Shown here: positions 47,746-61,649 of the stretch, piece after piece
How the letters are laid out: each line of letters begins with the position of its first letter
Position numbering within the stretch: the stretch's first letter is position 1
DNA from: Emydura subglobosa
Taxonomy: Eukaryota; Chordata; Testudines; Chelidae
DNA: 64,000 bases
Assembly: GCA_007922225.1 (NCBI GenBank)
Contig: ML679974.1
Span: 7,519,988-7,583,987 of the forward strand
Reading direction: 5' to 3'
The notes under the pieces: model-generated
What the model was told of the DNA's origin: nothing
What the model saw: only the letters and a program-made list of their open reading frames with translations
The model's database searches: none
Position numbers and translations under genes: made by a program

Positions 47746-48549
47746 GTGTTTTGGCAGTCAGGAAGAATGGCTTCGCTGGTAAAATAAAACCTGCATTAAA
47801 TAAACAATATTTTAAAATAACACACAAATTCTACTAATTAAAAGCAGCATAATGCAGTCCAGTAAGATTAATTCTTTCACACAGAGGGAAAGTACAGTGC
47901 CTAATCCTTAGTGACCATAATCTTTTATGTTATTTTTGTTTTGGAAGTTTGGAAGAATTAAAATTAAAAAGATTACGCATAATATAATTGAAAACGAAGG
48001 GCATATTCAGATGATGTCTAAAATTATGAATAAAGCTCACTTAAAAAGTGAAATGCTACAAAAAGGGAGGTTAGGGCTGTGCTTAGAGAGAAGAATGCTT
48101 TTTGTCCAGTTAGTGGTTTGCTCTGGCATCCAAGACGAACAAGATTATAACATGAAATTGTAACAAGAATGAGTGAAGCAGGCACCATTTCCTATCCTCA
48201 TTGTCATAGAGATGGATTCATGTTGACTATTTTACATTCCCATTTGCAATCTCTTTCTCCAAAATGCAAAAATTGTCATGCTTTTCATAGACACAGAAGA
48301 TGATACTATTTTGATCTTTTCAGTGTGCTGTAATTTGATTCACTGGCTACTTCTTTTCTCCTCTGTTTTTCACAACCTTTGGGTCCAATCCTAGCTATGC
48401 TCACTCTGGTGTTTCTGCCTTTCATTTGTTACATTATGTAAGCCACATGATTTTTCTGAATCTGGGTTTCTGAAGATTTTCCATAAGTTTCTATACTGTC
48501 ATGGGAGATGAGGGGGGCAAGTGGTAGCTTCTAATGACATTTTCAAGAA
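47746..48549. other. Intergenic, unassigned
   Basis: No recognised gene. A 78-codon frame at 47927-48163 is lysine-rich and looks like chance. Confidence 0.5.
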
Positions 48550-49900
48550 ATTAAAGTGGAAGGATTGTCCGGTAGTTAGGGCACTAGCCGGGGACTTGGG
48601 TTCAATCTCCAGTCCCACCACAGACTTCCTATGTGACCAGTTAGCTTCTCTTTCCTTTTTCTCTCCTCCCCTTCCCAGTCTGTAAAATGTGATAATAGTA
48701 CTTCCCCATTTCACAGGGATGCTGTGAGGATAAATACATACAGGCATTCAGACATCATGATAAAGGGGGCTGTGACCTGCCCATGCCTAGGGGAGTCAAC
48801 CTGAAAATGCCAAGGTCAGGGCAGGCTGCAAAAAGGAGAACAAATTCTCCCAAACTAGTGGCTAACACTGCAGTTAGATTCACCAACCAGTCACAAACAG
48901 TGCTCCTGATTCCCCATCAAGAAGTTTTCAAGAAGCCCTGAAAAAGAAAACCACAGCCCCCTTTATTACATTTCAGACTCTGACCCCCAATTTGCAACTG
49001 GGTCCAGTAAATAGATAAGTTATTAAAACTCTATTCCCTTTACCAAAAATGTTCTCCTGATCCCCAAAGGGTCGGCCACATTACCAAATCAATATAAGTT
49101 TGGATCTTACCCAAAATACCACACTGTCAGCCGATCCTTTAGTAACTAAAACTAAAGGTTTATTATAATAGGAAAGAAACAAATATGAAGGGAGATGTTA
49201 AATGGTCAAAGCAATCAGATACATACAAATGACTTAAAGTCCATATATATCAGATTCTCAGCAGAATTGTGGAGTTTGCAGGCTTGTACAGTTTCTCTGG
49301 TGCACATCCAGTACCTGGATAGGTCTCAGTCCTTTGTTTCACAGCTTCAATTGTAGATGAGTTGATCCAGAGGCAAGAAGCAGGAATGAAGACAAGATAG
49401 AGATGCTGCAGCTGCATTTTATAGTCTCTGGTTTGCCATGCGGCTTATTTCAAACACAAGCTCACAGCACATGTGGGCAGGGAAAGGCACTTGCAGTCCT
49501 CCTGACCATGGGCATGTCCCTACATGTTCTGCTGACTCAGAGATGTCATCCTGGCTTCTCTCCTTGGGCTCATTGTAAAGGTAATGGCCCTTGATGAGTC
49601 ATCAATGCTGACACTAATTTGCAGGTAGTAACCCAGTAGTACAGCACAAATGTTTGGATACAAACATATCACACATATCCATAATTTACAGTACAAAGAT
49701 GATACATACACATAAACAATATCATATTTAGCAAATTATAACCTTTCCAATGGTACCTGACATGACATATCTCATACGAATTATTGTAATTTTGCCATGT
49801 TGATATCAATAATATTATAAATGGTAACCCCTAATCCAGACAGCGTCACAGGGGCCATATTAGTACCTTAGAAAGATAGATAGAAGAACATCTTTCAACT
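48550..49900 (+). repeat. MIR-like SINE split by an LTR
   Basis: The SINE begins TGGAAGGATTGTCCGGTAGT, passes the CAGTCTGTAAAATGTGATAA core, and breaks at 48770. It resumes at 49856 as CATATTAGTACCTTAGAAAG followed by GATA repeats. The break is filled by the LTR at 48771-49850 plus one extra copy of the duplicated target (49851-49855). Confidence 0.75.
48771..49850 (-). mobile_element. Solo LTR of an endogenous retrovirus
   Basis: A 1080-bp element with TGTGAC...GTCACA inverted ends and a 5-bp target duplication GGGGC (48766-48770 and 49851-49855). In the sense of the minus strand there is a TATAAAA box at 49417-49423 and an AATAAA at 49159-49164. Thus U3 is about 49850-49395, R about 49390-49140, and U5 about 49140-48771. 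No internal gag, pol or env sequence is next to it, so the provirus has recombined to a single LTR. It carries no open frame of note. Confidence 0.88.
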
Positions 49901-52900
49901 CTCAAAACCCCAATGAGAGAGTCAAATTATTCATGCAGGAAACTTAAAATGCTGTGAGATTCTATCCTTCCGTATAAATAATCTTTCTCTAAACTCAGTT
50001 TCATGATACTTTATTGTTGATGTAAAGAACTTTCAACAATGAAAGTGAGGGGACACCAAATTTTTGTGGGATGCATAGATAACTTTGAACTAAAATGAAT
50101 GATATCACTCAAAATGAAGGCCACATGAGAGAGATGTTTTCAAGTGAAATTATATGTATGGGAGGGTGTTTCCCTATGATAAGTGAGATTTATGGGAAGA
50201 GTAAAAGGTTTCTTTGCAGAAATCTTGAAAATGTTCTGCCAGATGTTATTATTCTGGATTGCTGAGTCTAGTTGTTTTCTTTGGGTTTAAATTCTTTCAA
50301 GTAGTGCACGAAGACATTTGTTTCTATTGCAGCATCTTCAATTTGTGTCCATTTTTTCATTTATTTTGTGTTGACTTTTTACTGGCACACAAGTCTGCAG
50401 TTTCATTGTGTGTTCCTGTAAGAGCAGCATAGTGCTATGGTAGGCCTTAGCTTCAAGTGTAGAGCTAGTCAGGAATTTTTTGATGAAATGATTTTTCAAT
50501 TCATCAAGACTGAAAGTGTTCATGGCAAAGGGATGATTTGTTGATGAATTCCTCATTTTGTAAGGTTTTTAAAAAAAAATTAAATTGTCAAAACATACCA
50601 ATTAGACATTTTCGAAATTAAACAGGTTACGTTTTTCAGATCAAAATGACTTTTTGTTTAGAAATTTAACTTATTTTATAATAAAAAAATAAAAATTGAA
50701 ATGAAACATTTGATACAGTCTGATATTTCTGAATTTTTGGTTCATGAAAATTTGAGAGTTTGACTTCTTGTCCCAATCAGGATGGGAAAGTTTCAAATTC
50801 TTGAAAATTCTCACTGGATGGGAAAATTGTTTCCCACCCATCTCTACTCAAGGGACCTTCACTGTGCTAGGTTGCAGAATTCCCTGACTACTTTTCCTTA
50901 GTTTATAACAGTCTGTATTAAACCTTTTTTTCTTCAGTTCTTTTTCTTTTCAAATTGGAACCCTTAAGGCACTTGTATAACTCAGGGAGCTCAGCGCAAT
51001 AATTCAATAAACAAAGCAAACCAAATGGCTATTACGTTGCCAGGAAATAAAACCAGATTGGGCCATCATCTAAACCATGTAGTGACTGTGTGTGGCATTC
51101 TCCTCACTCCAAAGCATCCTCTTGTTACGATGGACTGTGTTAACATATGTCATAAACCAGACATATTGATTAAAGAAACTACAAACTGTAGACACAAACA
51201 AGCTTCCACACAGGTTGAGTTCCAGCTTTGTTGCCTTTGTTTACTTGGCACCACAATACCTGCAAACCTATACAACATTCAGATGTCTAATGATTGAATA
51301 GTATACTGCAAGTTAATGTACTACACTCCATCTTCTATCTCCCAAGCATTTGCTGTTAGTTTCCTACTGCCCTTTTGGTGAACATGATTATATGGGCAAA
51401 GGGAGAGAAAATAGAATTAGCCGCCATTTACTCATGTCCATTGGCACACAGGATTTCTATATGTACTTAACAATTTATTTCCATTTGTGTTGACAATACT
51501 GCCACACTGTACCCTAACACTCCTTGGATATAAAGGAATTTTATTTACAAATAATATGCTTAATTCTCTGCATATGTTCTCTGCCTCTGCAAGAATGTAT
51601 CCTCCCATGGATAAATATCCTTCCCATTTGAAAGTTGCTTATTTCAGATTAGATGTCTAGGAAATAATCATGGTCACAGTATTCAGAGTGTATAGGTGTC
51701 CTGTGCCTCATATTCTATGTCTTTGTGTCTAATAAACTTTTGGGAACTTGATAAATTATCAAGAATAGCAGACATTGGAGTGTTGGTACAGAATCTCGGG
51801 GTTAGTTGGCCTTTATTTTTAATGGGGTGATGTATCTTGAAAGTTCAACTTCAGCCATCCTTTGATGCATCAGACTGTCTCTTACTTCTGTGACTTCAGA
51901 GCATGTCCTTGAACTTCCATGTAAGGAAGTAGGCAGGGGCACCTTTGCCTAATCAGGTGAGATTTTAAGAGTTAGAGACATTCTAACTAACATTAATGAT
52001 TTAGCATTTCTCTCTGAAGAAGGAGGATACATTTTGTATATCCCAGCTACTAACACTAAAGAGGCCACTTTCTCTAAAATGTTATAAATACCATCATGGC
52101 TCATAGTGCAGGGTGTAAACATGTCCAGAATACATGTCTGAATATGTAACTAGTAGTTTTTATTTATCTGTATAGAGGTGTAAGCATGTTGGTGACAGAG
52201 TGGTTTAAACTATTCTGTTTTGATGGTCTCCGGTTCTTCTGTATAAGTGGTATTTTGGAGAGCCATGCCCAAAGGTTTTTACTGTTCTAGTGTTTGATTG
52301 GGCATCTTATTTCATTTTGGTCTAAGGCTTTATCTTGATTAGCTTAGGGAGTATTCCTCTATTCAGGTGTGGTGGTAACAGATCACATTAATGGTGAACA
52401 TCATTTAATTGAAGTGAACCAAACAATACCATACTCACTACTGAAGAGAGGAGTTAATATATTTTCTAGGAAATATGGTAGAGATGATAATTGGTCACAG
52501 TGAACAGTTCTTCTGACCAGTTCTAGCCTTGTTGATTCTCCATCTTATTTCAAATTGCAGCCAAAAAGCTTTTCTTACTCTACCTCTTAATCTGTCTCCT
52601 TGTGTTCGTATTATTTAATGCTTTTGAATCCTTTAACTGTAAGGTGTCCAGGGGATGCAGTTTGTATGAAACATTCTGTCAAAGCAAAGTGGGGAAATAT
52701 TGTTTGTTTCCAAAAGTACAAAATGAACTGAGGAATCTGTTCTTCTTTCTAGTCTCATTATCTTGTAATTAGATGCTGTAATATTGCAATAAGGTCTGTA
52801 CGGGCAGTGCTCATGTTAAACTATTTTTGAAATAACAACAGGCTTTCAGTGGCTGGCCATTATAACACCAGAGGCCAGTTCCAAAATTATACAATCTGCT

Positions 52901-55900
52901 GCACAAGTTCTACCTATCCATGAAATGCATACAATTCCTTCCTGCAATACACAAGGCATCTCTTCTATGTAGCACACAGCATTTCTGTGGCATCTTTCAC
53001 ATTTGGCTGCAGAAAATTTAACAGTGAGTGTTCAGAGTCCACCCTTCAATATTTCCTTGTAGCTATGAAATCAGCACTCACAGAGCTGGCTGAAACTCTG
53101 CTGGGTGATGTACGGTAAACTAATACTGACTCCAGCTGATATCACAAGCATGTCTGTATTGAGAGATACTTCGTTGGAAAGGAATAAAAAGAACAATAAA
53201 AAGAAATAATGTGGACTTTGCACAAACAGTTTAAACCTACTGATAACCTTCTAATGCCAAACCATTGCTGTATTTTTAAAAATGATAAACCTGCAATGTA
53301 TGCAAACATCGTGACAAGCAAATTTTATCCTGCACGTACCACTTCAGCACATACCCATCAGCACAATAGCATGATCTCTAGCCCACACTCTTAATACAGA
53401 GCCCATGGGAAGTGACTGTGCAGAACTGCCCTACTCCAGGGTGAGCGCCAACTGGCACGGTGTCAGCTTACTGGTTGTCCAGGAAAGAGGAGTAGTCAGT
53501 GACAGCTCTCTAAGGGGCATACTTGTCCTCTCATCCCTGCCACAAACCTCCAGTTGGCTTGTTCATGGCCAGGGTTATACTCTTTACCCTTCCCCACTGT
53601 TCCCCATGCACTTTTTGGCAATTTTCTCCGGTGGGGAGCAACTTGGTAGCAGTTCCCTAGCCCTGGGTGCAGTGGTTGCATTTCTGGCTATCCCTTATGC
53701 AGGCAGAGGAATGGTATTGCAAACACAAGCATTTAAAACTCAGGAGTCAGGGGCCCAAAAATCATGATTGTCTTTAAAAGCCTTTTAAGAATCAAGACAT
53801 TTTGAGTGTCCTTTTTGCATCTGAGTGTTTGAGGATTCATGCTTTCAAGCACCTATGAGGGCTAGAAATGTAATTATTTGAAATGCAAGCTGAGATTCTT
53901 GCATACTCACATGACTCCAGGACCTGAAGCTTTAAGAGAAAAACATCAAATGTTATGAGTCTCATGATGAAATCACAAGAGCTGGCAATGCTGGAGGAAC
54001 TCAACCCCTACATGGCCACAATCTAGCCATTTTATGTAAGTATAGTTACCATTTGTTCCCTTTTCATTTGCTGTCAATCAGGAGATCCAAAGTTAAAGCA
54101 AGAAGCATCAAAACCTATGATTTCCACCTCTTGCACAGGTGTGTTCCATTCATCTCAAAACATGTTGCCACTGCATACAGGACAGTGATCTGGTCTATCT
54201 TCCTCAGCAAGCGTGCATAAAGAATCAGCTCTTAATTAAAAGGGCTCCTCTTTAGCCTAGCAGCCTTTATTTACTGCACAGCTCTCTCAAAAAGCCAGGC
54301 CTTGGTTTGCTTTGTAATTTGAGAGATTGATGTGACTCTGAATTTGTCGTACAGTTCATTGTCCTGCCTCCTTTTGTTCTGACCAGTTGAGTTTACTGAT
54401 TGTGCTTAAAATGGTATTTTTTAGATAGAATCTTAATGTCGTATAAAGGGACTTGCATACAGCATCTGTTACTAGACTGTTTGTACACTGGACCAAAAAC
54501 CCTTGTAATCCTTCTTTAATTGTCAGCAATTCCTGTTACAGTGAAACTGTCAATGTTTGTTTCCGCTGCCAAGGGATTTTTCAGCACAACTTCTCTGTTC
54601 TTCCCAGTCCCTGCTGAGCACTGAGCAGTGCTTAAATCTTCACTGGTAACCCCTGAAGTATTATGTGCTAAGATATAGACTGTTTGTCACTGACCACATT
54701 AAATATTTGTATTTGTGCCATTGCCTGTGGCCAAAACAATGAGGCTTTTTCCATTTTAAAAGTTTGAACAGAGATGGTCCTTATACCAGGCTTGATTCTG
54801 ATTAGCATCAGAACTACCAACTGATATACAGCCAGCAGCTTTGATGGGGTTGTTTACTGTACCTCTAGCTTCACCTTTGCAGAAGCCTGTGTTCCCCTAC
54901 ATAACAGCTTTTCACTATGGTGGAAGTCAAGAGCACACACGCTCTCTAAAAAGACTATGTGCAGGGAGGTTAGTGGGAGCTGTAGAGAACAGCGTTGCCG
55001 GCAAGCTGTGAGGAGGCACAAGGCAGCTCAGTGTGGATGTCATGATCCCAGCAGACTGCCTTCCTCAGGAGTTGAGGCTGCTGGATATATGTGACCATGG
55101 ACACAGTAGGCCCCGTTGTTTGTCAGTTCCAGACAAGTCTGCTTGGAGCAGGAGCTGAAATGTAGAGGCTTTATGCCACTTTTGCCATCTTCCTGTATTC
55201 TGGGACTGGCCCCTGGCACAATCTAGAGCAGTCTTAAAGGTAGCTAGAGTGCAGCAACACTCAGGCTATGCCCCTTTTTTACTGGTCATGCTGCCCAGAA
55301 AAGTCCCCCTAGACTAGGAATTTGACGAGGTGGCTAGATGGTTCAGCTTCATGCTGCTCTGGTAATATACAAAGGTCACACAGCAATGCAGAATGTGCCC
55401 AGTGACTTTCTTCCAGCCTATCTCTAAACTCCCTTCTCTGATAGGCTGTGAAAAACTGGCACAAAGTCAGCTTCTCCACATGCCTCTCATTAGCTATGGC
55501 TATGGTTCCACTGTATTGGAAGCTTTCTAAGACCCCTACACTGATGGCGGGAACTGAATCTGGAGATACAACAATACCCCAGATAGTGGATGAGGACCCA
55601 GTTGTGGTGCTGCTACAAAACACTGTCCCCTTTGCTTTTAAAGAAATAACATGTATAACCAAAGTATCTCCTTCCAGTGTGTATTTGTCTCTAGATACAG
55701 GTATTTAGTGCCTTGATTCCTGAAACATTATAGTAATACCTAAGCTCCAAATGGCCTGTTTATTTTTTAAAAATCAGTTTCAATGGATTTTTGTTGTACG
55801 GTTTTCAAGTGGCTTCTATGTTTTTAATTTGTTTTCCTTATAAAAACAGTAAAACCAAACAATGAATGACACTGAGTAGGGTTTATAAAGCAGAAGTTCC

Positions 55901-56194
55901 TGACATAGCTGTTTGTCAAGATCAGCTTTTTCAAAACTAAACAGCTTTAATAGGAACTTATTAGTGATTTTCACACTTTTTTAAAAAAGACTGTTTTTAT
56001 TTTTCATGGACAATGGAATTGTTAATGACATAGTAAATTTAACCTGTTAATTTTCAGTATTATTGGCTTTAATGAAGTTATAGAAGTTTACCATGTATTA
56101 ATATTTTGCACTTCTTCAATGTCTTCTTTCTGAAGATATCCAACTTACTTTCATCCACATATTCATAAATTAAATTTACTTCACAGAGTGGATT
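49901..56194. other. Intergenic, largely unassigned
   Basis: AT-rich. An A/T-rich repeat-like stretch (CATGAAAATTTGAGAG...TGAAAATTCTCACTG) near 50575-50830 resembles a common reptile repeat end. Frames at 53405-53767 (+) and 55309-55662 (-) are about 120 codons each and not recognised. No exon is supported. Confidence 0.5.
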
Positions 56195-56345
56195 GAGGCA
56201 AGAATTATTATTATTCTTATTTTATAGATGGGGAAACTGAGGCAATAAGAGATTAAGTGATTTTTTCAAGACCACAGGAGGAGTAATGACAGAGTTAAGG
56301 CTAGAATTTGATGTTCTCGGTTTCATGCCCTGTCTAGGAATGACT
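56195..56345 (-). repeat. MIR-like SINE fragment
   Basis: An ATTATTATTCTTATTTTATA start is followed by GATGGGGAAACTGAGGCAAT and a diverged core. It reads as the reverse complement of MIR. Confidence 0.7.
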
Positions 56346-58064
56346 CAGTCAATATAATTTTCAATATAATTTGTTTTCCTACCATACCACAGGATCTATG
56401 AAACTACCATTAGGAACAATGTAAAACACAGCAAGTATACTAGGAAAGAAATAAGATTGAGATTACTCCAGTTTACAGTGTAAAGCTGAGAGCTTATAAA
56501 TCACTACCTCAGTGTGCAGAGGGCCTAGCAAGGACTCTGGACAAACCAAGACAGTCTCTGCTCTCAAGCCATGCACAGCAGCACAGCAATGTATTGCACT
56601 CACCATGCTGCTGCTCCTGCTCCTGCCTCCCTCCCTTTACAAGATGTGTGGGGATATGTCCCTTTAAGGGCTTTACCCATCTTAGCTGAATAGATATGTT
56701 AGGGGGATTTGTGAGCCGTTCTCAGACAGCCACCTAACCAGTAACACAAGCCTGAGTTGCTGAGCTGAGTCTATAATAAAATGATATATTCTGATCTTCT
56801 TAAAGTTCTGACTGAGTCTCCTTACACTGAACCCACAAACATCAGAGGTGCCTGTGCCCTGCTTGTGGATTCCAAATCCATGCCTGAAAATCTCCTCCAA
56901 ATAAGTTAATTGCTGTAAAAATTGCTTTTAAACTGAAATGTCTAGTAGTCACAAAAAGATATTGGGGGCCTGAAATGTACAGGTAGTAAGTCCTTAATGT
57001 AGGTACATTGTTCGGTTATTTTAGAAAAACATAGCTACTAAAGGATTGTATTGAGGTCTTATAACTCATCTAATACAATGGATCCGCACTATATTGAACA
57101 ATGGAACTGAGTATTGGGGGGTAAGAATTCCAGTTATGCAAGAGTACTGTCAATGCATTAACCTTTTATCTCTGGACACCTGACTTCAAATTGCACTTAG
57201 GTCACAAACAAAACTGCGTACTAGACTATGGAAGTTACTCATGGGAGCTATAGCTCACTGACTTAATAGGGGCATTGTACTGATGATTGACTGTAAGGTA
57301 AAAACCCATAATGGATGCATTTCATATGGCAAACTTACGCTGTTTCCACCATAGAAATTGCTTTACAACAAGAACAAAAGACAAACTAAGTTTAAGTTTG
57401 GTGGTCCCTAGTGGGCAATTGTCCTTATCACAAAGCCAGCACATATGATAGTGTCTGCTCATAAGTGATCCAAAATGGAAATAGCAAAGGTGTTGAAGTC
57501 ACAATGGAGGAGTATAGGGAAGTATGAGCAGCCCCAGCCTGTACTATCACTAGCCTTAGCCCTGGGGTGTTGATCCCAAATGTACATATATACAAAAAAA
57601 ATGCTACTTACCTCCCACTGGGCCCTGTTACAATTCTGATTCCCATTCAAAGGGTGATCATTAGCATTTCAAATAGAGGAAACTCCATAGTGAAATAATG
57701 CCCAGATAGGGGAGGGAGAATGCCTGCTGCCTTTCCAACCAGCCAGAACGCAACAGCTTTGTCCCCAATCTACTCCCAAAAGTGGAGATGGGAATCTTGC
57801 CCTAATTCATCTGGGGTAGAGACAGAGAAAAGAAAGAAGAAAAATAAAACCACCCAAACATGCCCATCAGGATCAAGGGAGTCTGTGAGTATACTGCCAG
57901 CTAGGGCTCACTTCGTGCTATCTATAAAAGGAGTCAGTGCATAGATAAATGCCTTGGAAAACCCCTAAATAGGGGCTCTACTTGTCAAAATGAGTCAGTA
58001 CTTTGCTTTAAGATCCTCAGTCACCACTGATAGGCACTATATAAAAGCGTTATAAACACAGGGT
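56346..58064. other. Intergenic, unassigned
   Basis: No gene recognised. Confidence 0.5.
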
Positions 58065-58152
58065 GAGCCAGGTCCTCACTTGACATAAATCAGCATTGCT
58101 CCACTAAAATCAGTGGAGCCATACTGAATGACACCAGCTGAGGACTGGTCTC
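58065..58152. repeat. Hairpin-type element (near-palindrome)
   Basis: The arms GAGCCAGGTCCTCA and TGAGGACTGGTCTC pair around a central AATCAGTGGAGCC region. Same family as 26207-26295. Confidence 0.55.
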
Positions 58153-58194
58153 TTTATCTACTTTTAGGCATAGTGACATGAGTAAGTGGCAAAA

Positions 58195-58262
58195 CACAGA
58201 TTATGGAATCTAGGAGTCCTGATTCCCAGTTGTCCTACTCTAACCAGTAGACTACACCTCCT
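58195..58262 (-). repeat. MIR-like SINE head fragment
   Basis: ATCTAGGAGTCCTGATTCCC followed by CTCTAACCAGTAGACTACAC is a reverse-complement SINE head. Confidence 0.5.
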
Positions 58263-61200
58263 CATGTACAGTAATAGAAGTTCTTTGCATTTGTTTAGCA
58301 AGCTCTGACATCCCATAAAAATTCATCACCATAAAAATTGGAAGAATTTTATTAGAAATCCTTAGTTATTGCAGTAAAACTTTGCTAGTCATGCTCATAT
58401 TAATAGACAACTATAGTCTCTGAATTGAGAAACGCTTTAGTAACTCTAGCCAAATTACATTATGATTTTTTTCCAATGGGACTGAGTTGTATCAGAAATC
58501 TACAGTGTTGCCTTGGTAATTCCTATACTAAGACTTTATTGCACTGAATCTTGAGAGATGCTGAGCACTTGGATCCAACATTCACTTTAGGGGGAACAGC
58601 AGGTGTTGGGACACTTCTTACATTCCAATTTGTGACTTGTAGGAAGAAACAAATTGAGATTACGTGACTGTGTGTGAAAGTCGGGGTACAGAGTTTTAAT
58701 GAAGTGTAAAATGTACAGAAGGGGTACACTCCATTCAAAATCTGTATCTCCCTAGTTCATATCAAGGTAGTATTACATGCTAGCATTCATTATTTCAGAA
58801 AAAGAAAAAAAAAAACAGGCTTGCTGTGTTGTAAAGTACAATCTTATTTATCCAGAATGTTTGGGAGACATAAAAAATAATCAAACTTCAGATAATCAGA
58901 AAGGTGACACATATGGCGGACACAACTGATTAAGTCCTTTTTAAAAACAAAAATGCAGTGAAGGTTCAGGTCTTGGCATTGCCATGGCAATATCCTAGAT
59001 TCCCCATAAAGTTCAACACTGCAGCTAGTAAGAAGAACAGTGATCTTCTGGTTTGTCAATATGAAGTCCTAGGATTTTGTTAGCTTGGTGCTATTTTGAA
59101 AAACAGTGAACTGAGTGGTGAGAACGTAGATCTCCAAATCACAGTGAGAGTGGCATAGGAACCAATAACAAAAGCATAATGCCCTTAGGATTTGGGCCCA
59201 CAACACCATTCGGCACTTTCAATTCTCTGTTGCATTGAATCTTTGAATAAAAAAAATCATTTTCAAGTGTAGTGTGCCACCAGAGGGCGCTTTTATAGTC
59301 CCATGGACATAACAGATACATAGAACGGTTCACAGATTAATCACAAATTTTATCTGAAAACTGTAGTGTTCAAAACAAAGCGCTTGTTTGAATTCACGCC
59401 AATGTCTATGCAGAAAGAGAACTGAATTAAAATTGGACCCATTTTGCTTTTTCAAGTCAGAAACCAGGGTCTCCCACGCTTCTCTAACATACTATTAAAA
59501 GACTATTCAATATGCCATGTTAGAATAACAGAAAGGAATTTCAAGGCTGGACTTGCTGGGCCAAATATAACCCTGCACAAGTTGGTGGTTGGTGCAACTC
59601 AACTAATGTCAGTGGAGTTGCACTAGTTGATGTCACTGGTGAACTTGTCCCCTTATAAATTCATTGTCATTAACTGACAGTGATGATATTTGCACTTTAA
59701 CGTGCCTTTCACCTGAGGATCTTAAAACACTTTAATAGTAAGAATGGTCCTGAACTGGAGTTCTGGATCCAAACTTCCAAAGCCTGTGGCTTCAATCCAA
59801 CCAGATCCATAAATCTAATTTCTTCTCCAGGGCCCAGAAGTGGCTATAAGGTCCCAACCTCACCCAGGGTTCATCACTGGAGCCCCACCCACTATTGTCT
59901 TTGTGAAGAGGTCACAAAGGCCTCCACTCTCCTCCTGGAGTCTTCAAGAGAGTGCTGTCTGACTGTTCCCTTCCCACTGCCTACTCAGCCCTAGCATCCC
60001 CTCTGACCTTCCTACACCCTCCCTGGAGCCTTTTCCCCTATTGTGACCCTTGGCCCTCCTTCTTCTCCTACTTTATGTCCCCTCTCCTCTTGTAGGAGTA
60101 CCTCCTCCTCTTTTGGCTCATCTTCACTCCCCTCTTACTTCATCCTCCTCTTCTCTTGCTTTGCTTCCCAGCTCCCACATTCAGGATCACAACCCGGCGC
60201 ACTCCATAGAACCTCATCCCAACTTTTCTCATTAGTTGGGCCATTGCTTTCCCACCCACCAGCTGCTGAACAGGAGTGGGAGTCAGGTCTGTTCTGCATC
60301 TAGGTAAAAGACAAGCTGTTCTGGGACTGGTCAGCACAAGAAGGGGAGAAGGAAAGGCCCTGTCTGGAGTCACTGCTGAACCAGGCCCTGGAACTGTCCT
60401 ACTTACCAAGCCCTGACACTGAACCAGCTGCTGATGCCTCTGCGCCTGTAACAGTGAGAGAAAGAAAACTAGAAAGAACAAAACCAAAGGCAGACAGAGT
60501 AAGTTGTACTTTTTATTTCATAAAAGAGTTCCCAGCTGCCCACCTTTTATGGTGGTCCCTGATCATGGTTGGGGGGTGTATGTGTCTGTGCTATTCCCTG
60601 CCCCTCCCATTCCAACTCATCACTTCAAATTTTCTGCTGCTTGTAAGTTAAGAAAGAAATTCAAAGAGAGGGGTCATGAGATGGAAAATCTTCTCCTTTG
60701 TCTAGGAATATTGAAACTGCAGGCTCTACTACCTCATGGCTCTTATGATTTGGACTCCTTTAGCAGCTCTTTGAGAATCTTATCCCCCAAATAAGTCATT
60801 AAAGTGATGATGACAAAGGAGCAGTGTGAGTGCCAGGAAGGCTGTAAAGCTGCCAGGTGTCACAGTGACGTAATGTTATTTGTTCTGTTATTTTGATTAT
60901 TGTTCATAATGTTCTGACATTTTTACATTATAAAAATAATAGATTTGTGCTCTCTGGGTGCTTGTTCAGCTGCATCTCCTCATCACCTGTGGAGAGGTTA
61001 ATGATGAGAGAGGAGGAGGTGTGAACTGAATGTCTCACCCTCTCCATGCCTGCTCAGGAACAAAGCAGTCCTTTATGTGTACAGGTAGCTGAATCTATTT
61101 AGGGCAGTTGTTTTACATCTCTGGCTTCTAACAATATAAAGGCGTCTTGACCACAGAAACTTTATTAACAGCACAATTTGAGTGAACAGAAAATAGTGAT

Positions 61201-61319
61201 CGGCAAGGGCTTGATCCAAAGTCTTTTGAAGTCAATGTGCGTCTTTCCATTAGTTTCAAAATACTCTGGATCTGGATCAAAATCACGGAACATAGAAAGA
61301 GAACAAAAAGGTGAGTGTT
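58263..61319. other. Intergenic, unassigned
   Basis: Includes a pyrimidine-rich stretch around 59920-60180 (long open frames there reflect low complexity) and a hairpin-family piece near 59555-59645. No gene is recognised. Confidence 0.5.
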
Positions 61320-61617
61320 ATCCTGTGGCTGAAAGTTAAAGCCAGGAAAATTCAATTTAGAAATAAGGCACACATTTTAAAAGTGAGGGTGATTAACCAT
61401 TGGAGAAAACTACCACGGGAAGTGATGGATTCTCCATCTCTAGATGTCTTCAGATCAAGACTGGATGCCTTTCTGGAAGATATTCTTTAGCCAAACACAA
61501 GGTATTAGGCTCAGTAGAGGGGTAATTGGATGAAGTTCTATGGCTTGTGTTATACAGGAGGTCTAAATGAGGACTAAATGATCTAATGCTCCCTTCTGAC
61601 CTTAAAAATTATGAACT
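61320..61617 (+). mobile_element. CR1 3' end fragment (plus orientation)
   Basis: The phrase CCACGGGAAGTGATGGATTC, then CTTCAGATCAAGACTGGATG and the 3' end GCTCCCTTCTGACCTTAAAA are CR1. Confidence 0.85.
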
Positions 61618-61649
61618 CTTTGCCCATGAGGGATTATTCCCTACCATGC

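Noticed and set aside
53405..53767. 120-codon plus-strand ORF
   Set aside because: Not recognised, and opposite-strand frames overlap it. No evidence beyond length.
55309..55662. 117-codon minus-strand ORF
   Set aside because: Not recognised, overlapped by an 86-codon frame on the other strand, and no family motif is visible.
60000..60300. Serine/leucine-rich overlapping ORFs
   Set aside because: They come from a pyrimidine-rich low-complexity stretch.
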